In this document: positions 19,455 through 30,169 of the stretch, piece by piece
How the letters are laid out: each line of letters begins with the position of its first letter
How positions within the stretch are numbered: the stretch's first letter is position 1
Source of the DNA: Saussurea involucrata
Taxonomy: Eukaryota; Streptophyta; Magnoliopsida; Asterales; Asteraceae
Direction of reading: 5' to 3'
NCBI GenBank assembly: GCA_033807775.1
Contig: CM066314.1
Location: forward strand, 32,661,001-32,725,000
DNA: 64,000 nt
The notes under the pieces: model-generated
The model's database searches: none
The model's input: only the letters and a program-made list of their open reading frames with translations
Told to the model about the DNA's origin: nothing
Program-made: the position numbers and the translations under genes

Positions 19455-20555
19455 ATACAATCAAGAGAGAAAAGAAATCAGCGAAAATCTACAAAAAAAA
19501 GATTGAAGTGGGAGATCATCCGAAAAAATCTATCGTGAATTCTGAGAATCTTACGGTTCACATTTGAGATTTGAAGTGCGTAGAGGGTTTTTTTTATCGT
19601 ACGATGAAAAGCATATAATTTATTTTGGGGAACATAGAGGGTCAAAAGTAATAAAACTTGCACATGATACATAAACACTTGTAATTTATAGATCTTTATT
19701 AAGAATTATTGTAACCCATCAAGGCCCACCACAATTCTTTTAACGTCACTTTAAATCCGTACAGTCACGGTGGAGTTTATTAACGGCCATCGAGTCTATT
19801 ACGAGGCATCAAGTCCCAATACAGTTCATCAAGAACCGACGAACATGGCCCATTAAGAGTCACAGAAGCCCATGAATGCCTAGAGAGGTTCATTAACAAT
19901 CACCGAGTCAGATACATTCCAACGGTTCATTAAGATTAAGTAAAGCCCATGAAGTCCAAATACATTTTAGTAAGTGCCACTTTATCCCATGAAGGCCCAA
20001 TAATTTCAATAAATGTCACGTAAAACCATTAAAGGTCCAATATAGTTCATTAATAGCCACTAAGCACAATACGACCCATCTAGGCGCAATAGCTCATTAA
20101 GAGACACTAACCCATCAAAGCCGAATATATTTCATTAATAGACACTTATGCCCGTGAAGGCCCAATATTGATCATTAACAACTTCTTAGTCTAATACAAC
20201 CCATCAAGGCCCAATACAGTTCATTAAGAACCGTCTACAATGTCCCAATACAAGTCATTAAGAGTCACCAAAACCCATGAATGCCGGTGAGGTTCTATAA
20301 CAGTCATTGAGTCAGATGGGAGCCATCAATGCGAATAAAAACCCATCAAGAGCCACTGAAGTCCATCAAGTTTGTTAAGAGCCACTAAATCCCATCAAGT
20401 TCGTTAAGAGCCACTTAAACCTATAAACTCCAATATAGTTAATTAAGAACCACTAAAACACATGAGGACTCGGTGAGGTTCATTAACATTCACATAGTCC
20501 ATATGACCCACCAAAACCCATTACAATTCATTAATGGCCACTAAAGTCCACTACA
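19455..20555. repeat. Modules M1 and M2 (copy 2)
   Basis: GCATACAATCAAGAGAG at 19451-19467 is an uninterrupted version of the junction that flanks the composite copia element elsewhere. The M2 minisatellite follows from about 19700. Confidence 0.8.
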
Positions 20556-20634
20556 TACATATATCCAAAAAAAATTGTTTTTACGATTCAATTTTGTGAA
20601 AACCATTCAGAAGGTACCTACAAATTACATATGC

Positions 20635-21355
20635 ATCCATGAATGTACGTATACTATATATGCATATATGTTTGTAATGAATAGATTTATTTATCTGCCG
20701 ATATGAAAATTATATACATATCTAGATACATTACACATACATCTATAAAAGTAAGTATACATACCAATTTCTGATGGATTTTCCCCGAATGTATTAAAAA
20801 ACTTTAACTAATGTTAAAATCCACTGAAAATACAGTTAAAAGGATAATCTTTTGATTAATTGAAAAATAAGTCGAAAATTCAGATTATTTAAAAAAAATT
20901 GGGGGCAGTTTCCGACGGATTTCCTACGGATTTCCTACGGATATTTTGTCGGAAATTAACACATATAAAACGAAAATGTATAAGGAATTAGGTTACTATA
21001 CTTTTTCATATTGGTTAAGATTATCAGACGCTCACCCCTCCCATACTTCTCGATTTCTGCACCATGCATCTTCATTGCTCCTTAACGAATAACGGTCTGT
21101 AAACTACTCGATCTCTTGTTGGTAAACTCAAAATCCCTAACTACATTCATTGTACGATCTAACTGGAGATGTTCATAACATTAACCAAGTAAATCGATTG
21201 GGTATTTTGTATTCCCTTGCTTTTCATGATTTTTTTCCAATTCAACTTATAGAGACACATTAACAAATCTTGAAATCGTGGTTTATTATTTGGTAGTTGT
21301 GGTTTGATGAAACATAGATTCATTCACATATTCTTTAACTTATGATGACATAGAT
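20635..21355. repeat. Module M3 (copy 3)
   Basis: Includes TTTCCGACGGATTTCC at about 20909 with a local duplication of TTTCCTACGGA, and a GTCGGAAA partner at about 20948, giving an inverted pair. Confidence 0.7.
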
Positions 21356-22079
21356 ATTGATTGAAATCAGTTCCCCTACCTACTTTCTCTCTCACTCTCC
21401 CCCAACCCAACGAACCTCTATCCCAGCGTGAAATCCCTTGTCGACGATATTCAAACGGTGAATCATCTTCAGGTATCAAATCTCTTTTCTTACGTGTTTC
21501 TGTTTTTTAAATCATCATCAGTGGAAAGAAATAGGTTTTTGTCCCAACACGTTTGATTTTTTCTTAAATCTCAATAAATGTAGAGTGGATGGAGTCTTCA
21601 ATCCCTACCCAATACGTTTGATTTCTTCTTATTTTGTTGGTAGGCAGTGCTTTCCCCATATTTAGTTTCGACTGGGAGCCCCCATCGGTTCATGTCATAT
21701 TTACCCTAATTATCGAGCAATGAAGGGACATCAAGTTGAAGCCTGAGGAATCGAAGCCGATATTTGTTCGTGTTGTGGATTAAGGTTAGTTTTCTTTCTC
21801 ATTTTGATCATGGATTTGCACTGAGTCTTATTTTTCATCTTTTTTTTCTTTTGTTCATCTTCAAATGTCTACATCTTCAAATGTCTACATCTTCACAGGT
21901 ACTTCCATTGTCTTCTCCTCCATCAAATTGAGGATTGGATTATGGGGTTTTTTAGTTTATTTATTAAAATTTGATTTTTCATTTTTCATTTTTCATTTTT
22001 TTGTGTATACAGAGGGGGAAACTATACCACACAAGTAAAAAGGGCTAGTAAGGGACCCTTGCATAAATTCTATACAACC
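21356..22079. other. Unclassified low-repeat segment (unit 1)
   Basis: No protein or RNA was recognised. The composition is less AT-rich than the flanks, with splice-donor-like CTTCAG/GTATCA and CACAG/GTACTT junctions and pyrimidine stretches. A fragment of a host gene's 5' region is one possibility. The unit 2 copy is 51330-52026. Confidence 0.35.
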
Positions 22080-22165
22080 AAGGGGAATACCCAAGGCCGA
22101 CGACAACAATTGACGAGCGTTGGTTATTACCTTATTAGTTGGGTTATTGCCCTTATAATGTTTCT
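22080..22165 (-). pseudogene. U4 snRNA pseudogene (unit 1)
   Basis: Read on the minus strand, it follows the U4-like sequence at 14969: AACATTATAAGGGCAATAAC, then AATAAGGTAATAACC, then GCTCGTCAATTG, then CTTGGGTATTCCC. There is an internal deletion of the AAAACTATTTCC segment. No USE is seen on its upstream side. Confidence 0.7.
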
Positions 22166-22365
22166 TCCTTAAAACTTTCGATATATTGTTAGAAATCTCG
22201 TTTTATCCTTGATATTATCTCAAAAGATGGAATTCATAACAATGGTAGTTTCACAATAACGTTCGTTATTTTGCTCGAACTCGTAACATGAAAAATGTGA
22301 TGAAGTGTAGCTTCAAACATGGCATAATAAAACAATTTTTGAAGTTGGATCGGAAGGGAGAGCAC

Positions 22366-22575
22366 GCCAAGGAAGTAGCTTAGTGCAACGCCAAGGAAGT
22401 AGCTTAGTGCAACGCCAAGGCGACTCTCAAAGACCCTAATAGCAACTATTGTTTTGGCCATTTCCTAATAAAAAATGATTAATATCGAGTAGACCGATGA
22501 TCTACATTATCAGATACTAAACTAGAAAAAAACAAATACTACAGTTGATCTTACTCAAAAGACCGAGAAAGGTAT
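22366..22575 (-). pseudogene. U2 snRNA pseudogene with a duplicated 3' hairpin (unit 1)
   Basis: The minus strand begins ATACCTTTCTCGG and keeps the general U2 order but has many substitutions (GTAGTA retained, IIa and IIb stems broken). Unlike the better U2, it retains 3' domain sequence (GTCGCC, then GCGTTGCACTA). A 24-bp unit of that domain is tandemly duplicated at 22366-22389 and 22390-22413; unit 2 has one copy. The upstream element reads ATCCCACGTCA, a decayed USE. A 75-codon frame here is an artefact of the RNA sequence. Confidence 0.82.
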
Positions 22576-22644
22576 GGTTTTTCTACTTCATGGGCCTTGT
22601 TTTTTATAATAGTACCGTCTTGGTTATTTTTGTTAGTTAGGTGA

Positions 22645-23611
22645 CGTGGGATGCCTCTGAAACAACGTTTTCTCGTGGTTGTTTCATTCTTGCTATTTAT
22701 CTTGTGTCATCATCAAAATTGAAAACAATCTATATATAAAACATTCAAAATAATAAAAAAAAACGAATTCCATAATTAACAACATAAAACTTTAAGAATA
22801 AATTCATAGAATGTTTAGATTTCATTGACAAAATATAGTTTGTTCAACAAATTAGAGTACCCAAGAAAGAAAAAGGCACTTGCTTAGATTGTTAAAAAAA
22901 CCCATCGGCCATCACAAATATAAAGCCTCACACTTGGTTACAATTGCACACGTTACGAGCATTTCATTACATGGATGGATCCTTAATGATTCAACCCACA
23001 TACTACATGTGTTCTTGTAATGCATTTTCCGTGCTAAAACCTTGTCAAACACACCCATCGAATTATTTTGTTCACATTTTCATGTATTTTGAAAAAAGGT
23101 TGATAATGTACAGTGTCCTTAAAAAATATGATTAATTGCAATAAATGAAATCATAAGTTTTGACAACTACTTCCCTCTGTTTGAGAGAAAGTAAACCTAA
23201 AATTATGACGTGTTTGTGAAATAAGGTGACTACCAAACAACGCCATAAAGAAAATTCCCGTTTTGAACCACTTTTAGAATCGCTTGAAGAAATGAATACT
23301 TATAATATAAACATCGTAGATAGCCTAAAAATATTGCAAAGAAATAAACTACAAATACAAATATGAGCCAATAACAAATATTAGCCTTAATATCTGTTTT
23401 CTTCAACCGTCTTCATCCATTTCTACTTACTTTTCTTCATTGAATCAACTCAATCCTCCAAACATAAATAGTGAATTCCCTTAACTTCTACGACCGCCTC
23501 CGTATTAATAAAATTCCAAACAATATAATAAGTTCCAAACTAAAGCTAAGTAAAGCCAAGTAGGAAATATCACGAGTTCGGGATTGCTATGGTTGTGCGT
23601 TTAGTGAGAAT
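22645..23611. other. AT-rich DNA with no recognised gene
   Basis: Apart from near-identity with 52560-53528 in unit 2, I see nothing supporting a gene. A 63-codon frame at 22944-23135 is identical in unit 2, but so is the surrounding non-coding DNA. Confidence 0.5.
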
Positions 23612-23777
23612 TTGAGTTAATGTGAGAAGTGGATATCAACTGTTGGATGCATATTACTATGAGATGCACTGAGATAAACCAGATCAATCCCCGTATTAAG
23701 TGTGATTCATGGGGGGTTTCAGATTAAAAGTGATCAACGATTCAGATACATTTCTCATGTTTCTCACATTAACTCAA
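23612..23777. mobile_element. Short MITE-like inverted-repeat element
   Basis: TTGAGTTAATGTGAGAA at 23612-23628 and TTCTCACATTAACTCAA at 23761-23777 are perfect 17-bp inverted repeats spanning 166 bp with no coding capacity. A clear target duplication was not found. Copy in unit 2: 53529-53694. Confidence 0.6.
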
Positions 23778-23966
23778 CTTTACACACGATACTTTGCCAA
23801 TATATATATATATATATAGCCTTAGGATCATTTGAGAAGTGCTAAATAAATAAGAAGTAATCTTGACCATTTATTCGGTCAAGATCGGTTTTAATTGGTC
23901 AAAAGTTGCGACTGTTCCAAAAAATAGAAGGGCGGTTTCGTAACTTTTACAAAACACGTGACGTGT

Positions 23967-24260
23967 TCATATATGAACCTGTGTGATTCACATATGAACT
24001 ATATGTTCATATATGAACTCATGTAATTCACATATGAACTCTTTTTAACTAATTCATATACGAACCGTTGTGTTTCATATATGAAACTAATTAACTGTAA
24101 ATTCATATAGGAATCAGTGAACCAATTAGCTGATTCATATACGAACCTTTGTGTTTCATATATGAAAGTAATTAAATGTAGGTTCATATATGAATCAGTT
24201 GAACCAATTAACTGATTCATATATAAACCTTTGTGATTCATATATAAACCTTTGTGATTC
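23967..24260. repeat. Array of TTCATATATGAA-type palindromes (unit 1)
   Basis: At least ten 12-14 bp near-palindromes of the form TTCA(T/C)ATA(T/C)GAA occur, spaced about 15-45 bp. From 24052 they fall into a higher-order repeat of 81-82 bp (24052, 24133, 24215). The minus-strand frame through it is repeat-driven. Unit 2: 53918-54212. Confidence 0.8.
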
Positions 24261-24263
24261 TTT

Positions 24264-25125
24264 TGTTTATTGAGAATTATTGTAACCCATCAAGGCCCAC
24301 CACAATTCTTTTAACGTCACTCTAAATTCGTAGTCCCGGTGGAGTTTATTAACGGCCATCGAGTCTATTACGAGGCATCAAGTCCCAATACAGTTCATTA
24401 AGAACCGCCAAACATGGCCCATTAAGAGTCACAGAAGCCCATGAATACCTAGAGAGGTTCATTAACAATCACCGAGTCTGATACATTCCACCGGTTCATT
24501 AAGAGTAAGTAAAGCCCATGAAGGCCAAATACATTTTAGTAAGTGCCACTTTATCCCATGAAGGCTCAATAATTTCAATAAGTGTCACGTAAAACCATGA
24601 AAGGTCCAATATAGTTCATTAATAGCCACTAAGCCCAATACGACCCATCTAGGCTCAATAGTTCATTAAGAGACATTATAACCCATCAAAGCCGAATATA
24701 TTTCATTACGAGACACTTATGCCCGTGAAGACCCAATATTGATCATTAACAACTTCTTAGTCTAATACAACCCATCACGGCCCAATACAGTTCATTAAGA
24801 ACCGTCTACAATGGCCCAATATACGTCATTATGAGTCACCAAAACCCATGAATGCCGGTGATGTTCAATAACAGTCATTGAGTCATATGGGAGCCATCAA
24901 TGTGAATAACAACCCATCAAGAGCCGCTAAAGCCCATCAAGTTTGTTAAGAGCCACTAAAGCCCATCAAGTTCGTTAAGAGACACTTAAACCTATGAACT
25001 CCAATATAGTTAATTAAGAACCACTAAAACACATGAAGACTCAATAAGGTTCATTAACATTTCCCGAGTCCATACGACCCACCAAAACCCATTACAATTC
25101 ATTAATAGCCACTAAAAGTCCACCA
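24264..25125. repeat. Module M2 minisatellite (copy 3)
   Basis: Same ~40-bp degenerate phrase as at 12751, entered directly from the palindrome array without M1. Confidence 0.8.
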
Positions 25126-25182
25126 CATACATATATCCAAAAATATTTGTTTTTACGATTCAGTTTAGTGAAACCTTTCAGA

Positions 25183-25570
25183 AGGGATGGTAACGGGGCG
25201 GGTATCCCCTTACCCGGCTCCGACCCCGGTTTCGTGTAGAGAGCCCCGACCCCGGTCCCCGACGGGTACGACGATTAGAAACCCTTTCCCGGTCATTCTC
25301 TCGGTCGCTACCCGGTCAATACCTGGTCTGGACCCGTTTTTTAGGCAAATAACAATGAACAAAGTGTGGTTGTATGCCTAATTATTCATATATAGTCATA
25401 ACTAGATGGCTTAGTGCAATACTCATCACCATTCATCACCGCCAATGGAAGTAACATGACTTCAAATAATTTTCTAAGCACTTTGAACTTGTTTTACATT
25501 AACTAGTGTATATATATATATATTAGTTAGTATATATATATATATATATATTAGTATATAAAAAAATTAT
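25183..25570. repeat. GC-rich repeat, module M5 and TA runs (copy 2)
   Basis: 25183-25345 is GC-rich (GGGATGGTAACGGGGCGGG onward) with many CCCCG/CGGGG words. It is followed by the M5 segment and TA runs at 25507-25555, which abut the gypsy LTR at 25579. Confidence 0.7.
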
Positions 25571-25578
25571 TAGTATAT

Positions 25579-26980
25579 TGATAAATGCCGCTTTGATACC
25601 TTTTTATGTCGAAATTCTCTATACTTAGTGTCAATTAGATGTCAAAAGTATTACTATTATATTGCTTTTCAATTTTATTATTTGTAAATGAAAAAATATA
25701 TATATTTAATTGTGTGTGTGTTTAATAATTAAAGAAAAGAAATGAAAAAAATTAACATTCTTACTTTTATGCTTCACGTGTCAGCAAAAGAGAAAAAGAG
25801 CATTTTATATTGTTTGGCCTTTGTGTTTGTTACTTTGTTTGCAGCAGGTTTGCTAAAAAGAAAAAAAATTATTAATGAACTGTGTTGCATCAGCCCAACA
25901 TGCAACAGCCCACATAAGAAAAAGGAAAGAAAGAATGAACGCATGGCAGATGGAAAAAGAACGAGTCGGCAGCAATTGAAACAGACACATACGCGGCTTC
26001 CATCGCAGCCTCAAGCCGCGCGCCTCAAAATCAGAGGTCGTGTGCAACTTTGGCGGTTTCTTCTCTTTTGGGGTTTAAAACCAACGATTTAGAGGAATAA
26101 TGGGGAATCAATTTGGGGGAAGAAGAGAGCAAGAAGGAGACCGATTTGGAGCAATTCCTCCATCAATTTCACTTAACATTTGGTAAATTCTTTTTAGTTG
26201 TAACCCTAGTTTTCATATTCCATCATTAGTTTGATTAGATTTTGATGGTTACACTTTGAGATTCCATTGTAATCGTTTGGGACAAACCTATTTTCTTGAT
26301 TTCCCTTTTTAATGTCAATTTCGTTTGGGTTTTCATTTAACTTGATCAATTACTTGAATATCTTATGAAAGGTTGTTAGTCCAAACATTAGATACGTAAT
26401 TGTCTTTTGGTTTTGATGGAGTAACAATAGAACTCTTTGAATTCAATAAGGTTTTCAATTTGAGTTCTTGAAATCTTGCAATCAGGCTATAATAAGACGA
26501 GCTTATGAACTTATTGCTTTGAGTTGGTATTTTTCTAGTTCGATAAAGCTAATCACATCTAAAGAAATTAAGAGCTTATTCAATTTCTTATTTGCGATTA
26601 AGATCCGGTTGAAGAGCTTATTTTAACCGGTGCAAATTAAGGAAAAATAAAGGTCGTTAGAGCTTGTTAACGACTATAACCAAACTAGGTTCATTCTTTA
26701 TGTTTACGTTCTTTGAATCAATGACAGGTGTCATCATCTTAATCGAAATTAAACTAATGTTGGGTTTTATTTCACTGTTTATAATTAATTTTAGTCGTAT
26801 GTTCAGCTTTCTCAATCAAATCCAACCCCCCCCCCCCTCCTTTTTTACGTAACGTGTAGAAGTTGAATAATTATCACGACCAATCCCTGTGGATTCGACC
26901 TGACTTACCACTATTACAATTTAAATTGTGATTTGGGAAAGTTAGAAATACTTATTATTTGACGGTCTCGACGCCCGTCA
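25579..26980 (+). repeat. 5' LTR of a second Athila/Tat-like gypsy element (unit 1)
   Basis: Begins TGATAAATGCC (compare TGATAACGCC of the TR-GAG element) and ends GACGCCCGTCA, 1402 bp, followed by a primer-binding site. It contains a CGCGGCTT/AAGCCGCG hairpin at 25992-26020. No 3' LTR is present before the composite copia element, so the element is truncated. The 116-codon frame at 25742-26092 is inside the LTR. Confidence 0.8.
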
Positions 26981-26986
26981 AATTTT

Positions 26987-27004
26987 TGGCGCCATTGCCG
27001 GGGA
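26987..27004 (+). other. Primer-binding site of the truncated gypsy element (unit 1)
   Basis: TGGCGCCATTGCCGGGGA, six bases after the LTR end, is the Athila-type primer site and differs from that of the TR-GAG element at two bases. Confidence 0.85.
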
Positions 27005-27137
27005 TTGGTTTCGGTGATCGTTATTTAGCTTTTCCACTTTTTTTTTATTTTATTTATTTTTGCCTTATAATTTTATTGTTCATTTGAGTTAATCGTGTAC
27101 CTAATGCCAATAGTTTTTAAGCGTTTTTGCATTTTTC

Positions 27138-27860
27138 ATGGCGGATTATCCATACCATTATGGGTCACGATATACCACCAACCCGCGAGAATCAAACGAG
27201 GTAAATATCTCTTCCCTTAAGAATCAAATTTCAGATCTAACATCTCTTGTGATACAATTGGTTTGTAAAGAGCCGCAACAGCTGAGAGGAAGTGGGGCGT
27301 ACACTAACAATGCTAATCCGACCGATTGGTACCCCACTTCACAATATCACACCGAGGAAGCCTATTCTTATGGAGGATTTTCAAGCCATTATCAAGGTCC
27401 GTACGAGCCATACTCCAACAGCTACACTCAAAGATGGCAATCCCATCCATACTTAAACGAGTATAACTATGACCGGTACGACACTTCTTATCCTAGCTAT
27501 GAATCAACACCACCGACGACACAAAGTTATTCCAAGGACTCAGGTATGTCTCTTGAAGATATTGTTAACTCACTAGCTCTTAGTACATTAACATTTCAAC
27601 AGGAAACAAGAGCAAGCCTTGAGAACTTGGAAAACCAAATTAGTCGGCACGAATCCGCAATACGTCGGTTGGAAGCTCAAACTGAAGAAAGGTTGGGATC
27701 AATGAACAATAAGAGGCTGGAAATCTCCTTAGAGGAAGAGGATGAAGAAGAAGGCACAAACCGATCTATTTCACGAGATGTCGACAAAAAGGGAGAAGAT
27801 ATGAATATGTTGGAACCGATGGTGGTACATCCTCCTTTTCCTACACCGTTGGTTGATCTT
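27138..27860 (+). pseudogene. Gypsy gag-like frame truncated by a TA/GC repeat (unit 1)
   Basis: The first ATG after the primer site opens a frame of about 241 sensible codons. A Tyr/Ser-rich segment comes first. A coiled-coil-like stretch (about residues 135-190) follows, with a SLEDIVNSLA...FQQETRASLENLENQI pattern resembling the C-terminal part of Athila/Tat gag proteins; an acidic tail comes last. The main gag domain, protease and polymerase are absent. The open frame continues to 28118 only because a TA run and a GC-rich repeat happen to lack stops. Assignment to gag is by position and pattern. Confidence 0.6.
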
Positions 27861-27861
27861 G

Positions 27862-27912
<51 letters not shown>

Positions 27913-28085
27913 GGGTACCGAGCGGGTCAGGGGGTGTCTCACACGGCCCCAACCCCGGTTTAAGTGTACTGGGTATCCCCATCCCCGACACCGGACCCGT
28001 TTTTGCGGGTATTCCCCGGCCTCGGTCGGGTCTGGTGAATCGGGTTCCCCGTCGGGTCGGGGCAAATCACCATTCCTACTTTTCA
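27862..28085. repeat. TA microsatellite plus GC-rich repeat (unit 1)
   Basis: A run of about 24 TA repeats (27863-27910) leads into CCGGGTACCGAGCGGGTC and ends near GGCAAATCACCATTCC at 28076. The same unit occurs at 48362-48562 and 57855-58045 and in truncated form at 18589. The unit seems mobile or recombinogenic, always with a TA tract on the same side. Confidence 0.75.
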
Positions 28086-29089
28086 GAAAGTACCTACATA
28101 TTACATTTGCATCCATGAATGTACGTATACTATATATGCATATATGTTTGTAATGAATAGATTTATTTATATGCCTATATGAAAATAATATACATATCTA
28201 GATACATACACATACATTTATAAAAGTAAGTATACATACAAATTTCCGATGGATTTTCTTCGAAATTATTAAAAAAATAAAATTTTAACTAATGTTAAAA
28301 TCCACTGAAAGTACAGATAAATAATAATCTTTTGATTGATTGAAATTAAAGTCGAAAATTCAGATTATTTAAAAAAATTAGGGGCAGTTTCCGATGGATT
28401 TCCTACGGATATTTCGTCAGAAATTAACACATATAAAACGAAAATGTTTAAGGAATTAGGTTACCATACGTTTTCAGATTCGTTGAGTTTATCATACGCT
28501 CACCCATCCCATACTTCTCGATTTCTTCCCCATGCATCTTTATTGCTCCTTAACGAATAACAGTCAGTAAACTACTCGATTTCTTGTTGGTAAACTCAAA
28601 ATCCCTAACTACATTCATTGTACGATCTAACTGGAGATGTTCATAACATTAACCAAGTAAGTCGATTGGGTATTTTGTATTCCCTTGGTTTTCATGATTT
28701 TTTTTTCAATTCAGCTTATAGAAACACATAAACAAATCTTGAAATCATGGTTTATGATTTGGTAGTTGTGGTTTGATGAAACATATATTCATTCCATATT
28801 GTTTAACTTCTAATGACATAGAGATTGATGAAACAGAGATTGAGTTACGTGGCGTTTATTTTTTAGGAGATGTTGAAGTCTGAAGTCTTATTTCACTTTA
28901 GATTTTAAGAAGTGGTGGTAAAGTCTGAAATCTGAATCAATAAGACTATTTGTTTTTTGTAAACTGAAAAACGTCTAAATGTGTATAATTTCCTATTTAT
29001 CCCTAGAAAGTTCAACTTAAATACGTCAATTGAAGTGAGCATCGATGATCGAGGGATGAAACGAACAAAAAAAGAAACAAAAGAAGAAT
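28086..29089. repeat. Module M3 (copy 4) and MITE left half
   Basis: Same as 13606-14500, with GTGGCGTTTATTTTTTAGG at about 28850 but no right MITE end nearby. A 74-codon frame at 28336-28560 is repeat-derived. Confidence 0.7.
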
Positions 29090-29476
29090 GATGGCAGATT
29101 TGCGAGGTTGTGGAGTTTAATCATATCTCACACACGAAGCCCCGATTTAAGCGATTCAAGATGTTGTGCAACACACATGTGTACAATCTTGGTGCTTACC
29201 TTGCCCGAATCCAGTTGCATGTGTGTGACACATGAGAAGTCTATTTGATTCTCAAACATGCATCTAATCTAAGTTGTAGAAAACGAGAATTCCTGCAAGT
29301 CTACGTTAAGTCCATGATTAGCGAATTGACGTCTATCCAAAGTAATATCATAATTTCAACCGAAACTTTACTTTCTTATTTGCAGTTTCTCGCCCAAAGC
29401 AACCATCAGTCTTTGTAATTTTTAATGGGTATCATATTTGTTTACGATTTTAATTGCAACAAAAATTTTTGCATAC
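29090..29476. other. Unclassified segment left of the composite element
   Basis: Contains a palindromic ACACACATGTGT at about 29180 and no recognisable gene. It ends TTTTTGCATAC, immediately followed by the copia LTR. Unit 2: 59040-59427. Confidence 0.5.
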
Positions 29477-29900
29477 TGTTAAAAGGTAAAGGTTTGTTCC
29501 TTTGTTTATACCAATCTTGACATAACACTAACTTAAAGTATTTGGTTTTGTTGTTTCTTAAATGTTCAGGGACTAAAGTTAGGAAACTCTCAAAGTATTG
29601 GACTGCGCTTCACTACTCGTGAAACACCAAGGTTAGCGGAGCAAGATTGAAGAGTCTAGAAGGACTAAATGTGAAGATTGCTGCTGAAGTATATAATGTG
29701 GAGATCACCGTTCTTTTTACTTAACACGAATCATTTTTACTCTTTTCAATATTAGAGTTTCCCTCTCGTTTTACTTCTTTCTAGATTTAGGGTTTATTCA
29801 TATCTAGTTAGGGTTTGTTCATCACCTTCAATTCTCTTGAAGGTTTTTGTGTATTCTTTACATTAGTTTGTTAAATAAGATGATGTTACAAGTTTGAACA
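29477..29900 (+). repeat. 5' LTR of composite copia element (unit 1)
   Basis: TGTTAAAAGG...TTTGAACA, 424 bp, followed directly by the primer site. It differs from the 3' LTR at about a dozen positions (roughly 3%) by eye. Confidence 0.93.
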
Positions 29901-29913
29901 TGGTATCAAAGCC
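29901..29913 (+). other. Primer-binding site, initiator Met tRNA type
   Basis: TGGTATCAAAGCC immediately follows the LTR. It is the usual copia primer site (TGGTATCAGAGC-like). Confidence 0.88.
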
Positions 29914-30169
29914 AGATCTCCGATCCTCTTCTTCCTAAACATCATCTGTTGGTAAGCTTTTGTGTTTCTGTTGATTCTGTGTTCAAATAACTTTTTTGAA
30001 AAGGTTTCAAATCTTCATCTGTTGTTCTTAAATAGTTTTTTCAACCAGATTTGTTATCCTTTGTTCTTATCTCTTGTTGTTCGTAAATCATCTCATTCTC
30101 ACTGTCTTCTCTTTAGCTATCAGTGTTTTATGAGACTCTATTGCGTAGTCTAGTTGCTATTGTACGAAC

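Noticed and set aside
22234..22461. 75-codon minus-strand frame with a repeated segment
   Set aside because: It overlaps the 3' domain of the degraded U2, and the repeat is the 24-bp duplication in that RNA sequence.
22944..23135. 63-codon frame identical in both units
   Set aside because: Surrounding non-coding DNA is equally identical because of the recent segmental duplication, so identity gives no evidence of coding.
25187..25381. Proline/arginine-rich 64-codon frame
   Set aside because: It is a translation of the GC-rich repeat.
27864..28118. Extension of the gag-like frame through the TA run into GC-rich DNA (and 57852-58119)
   Set aside because: TA repeats and the GC-rich repeat happen to lack stops in this frame. 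The joined product is accidental.
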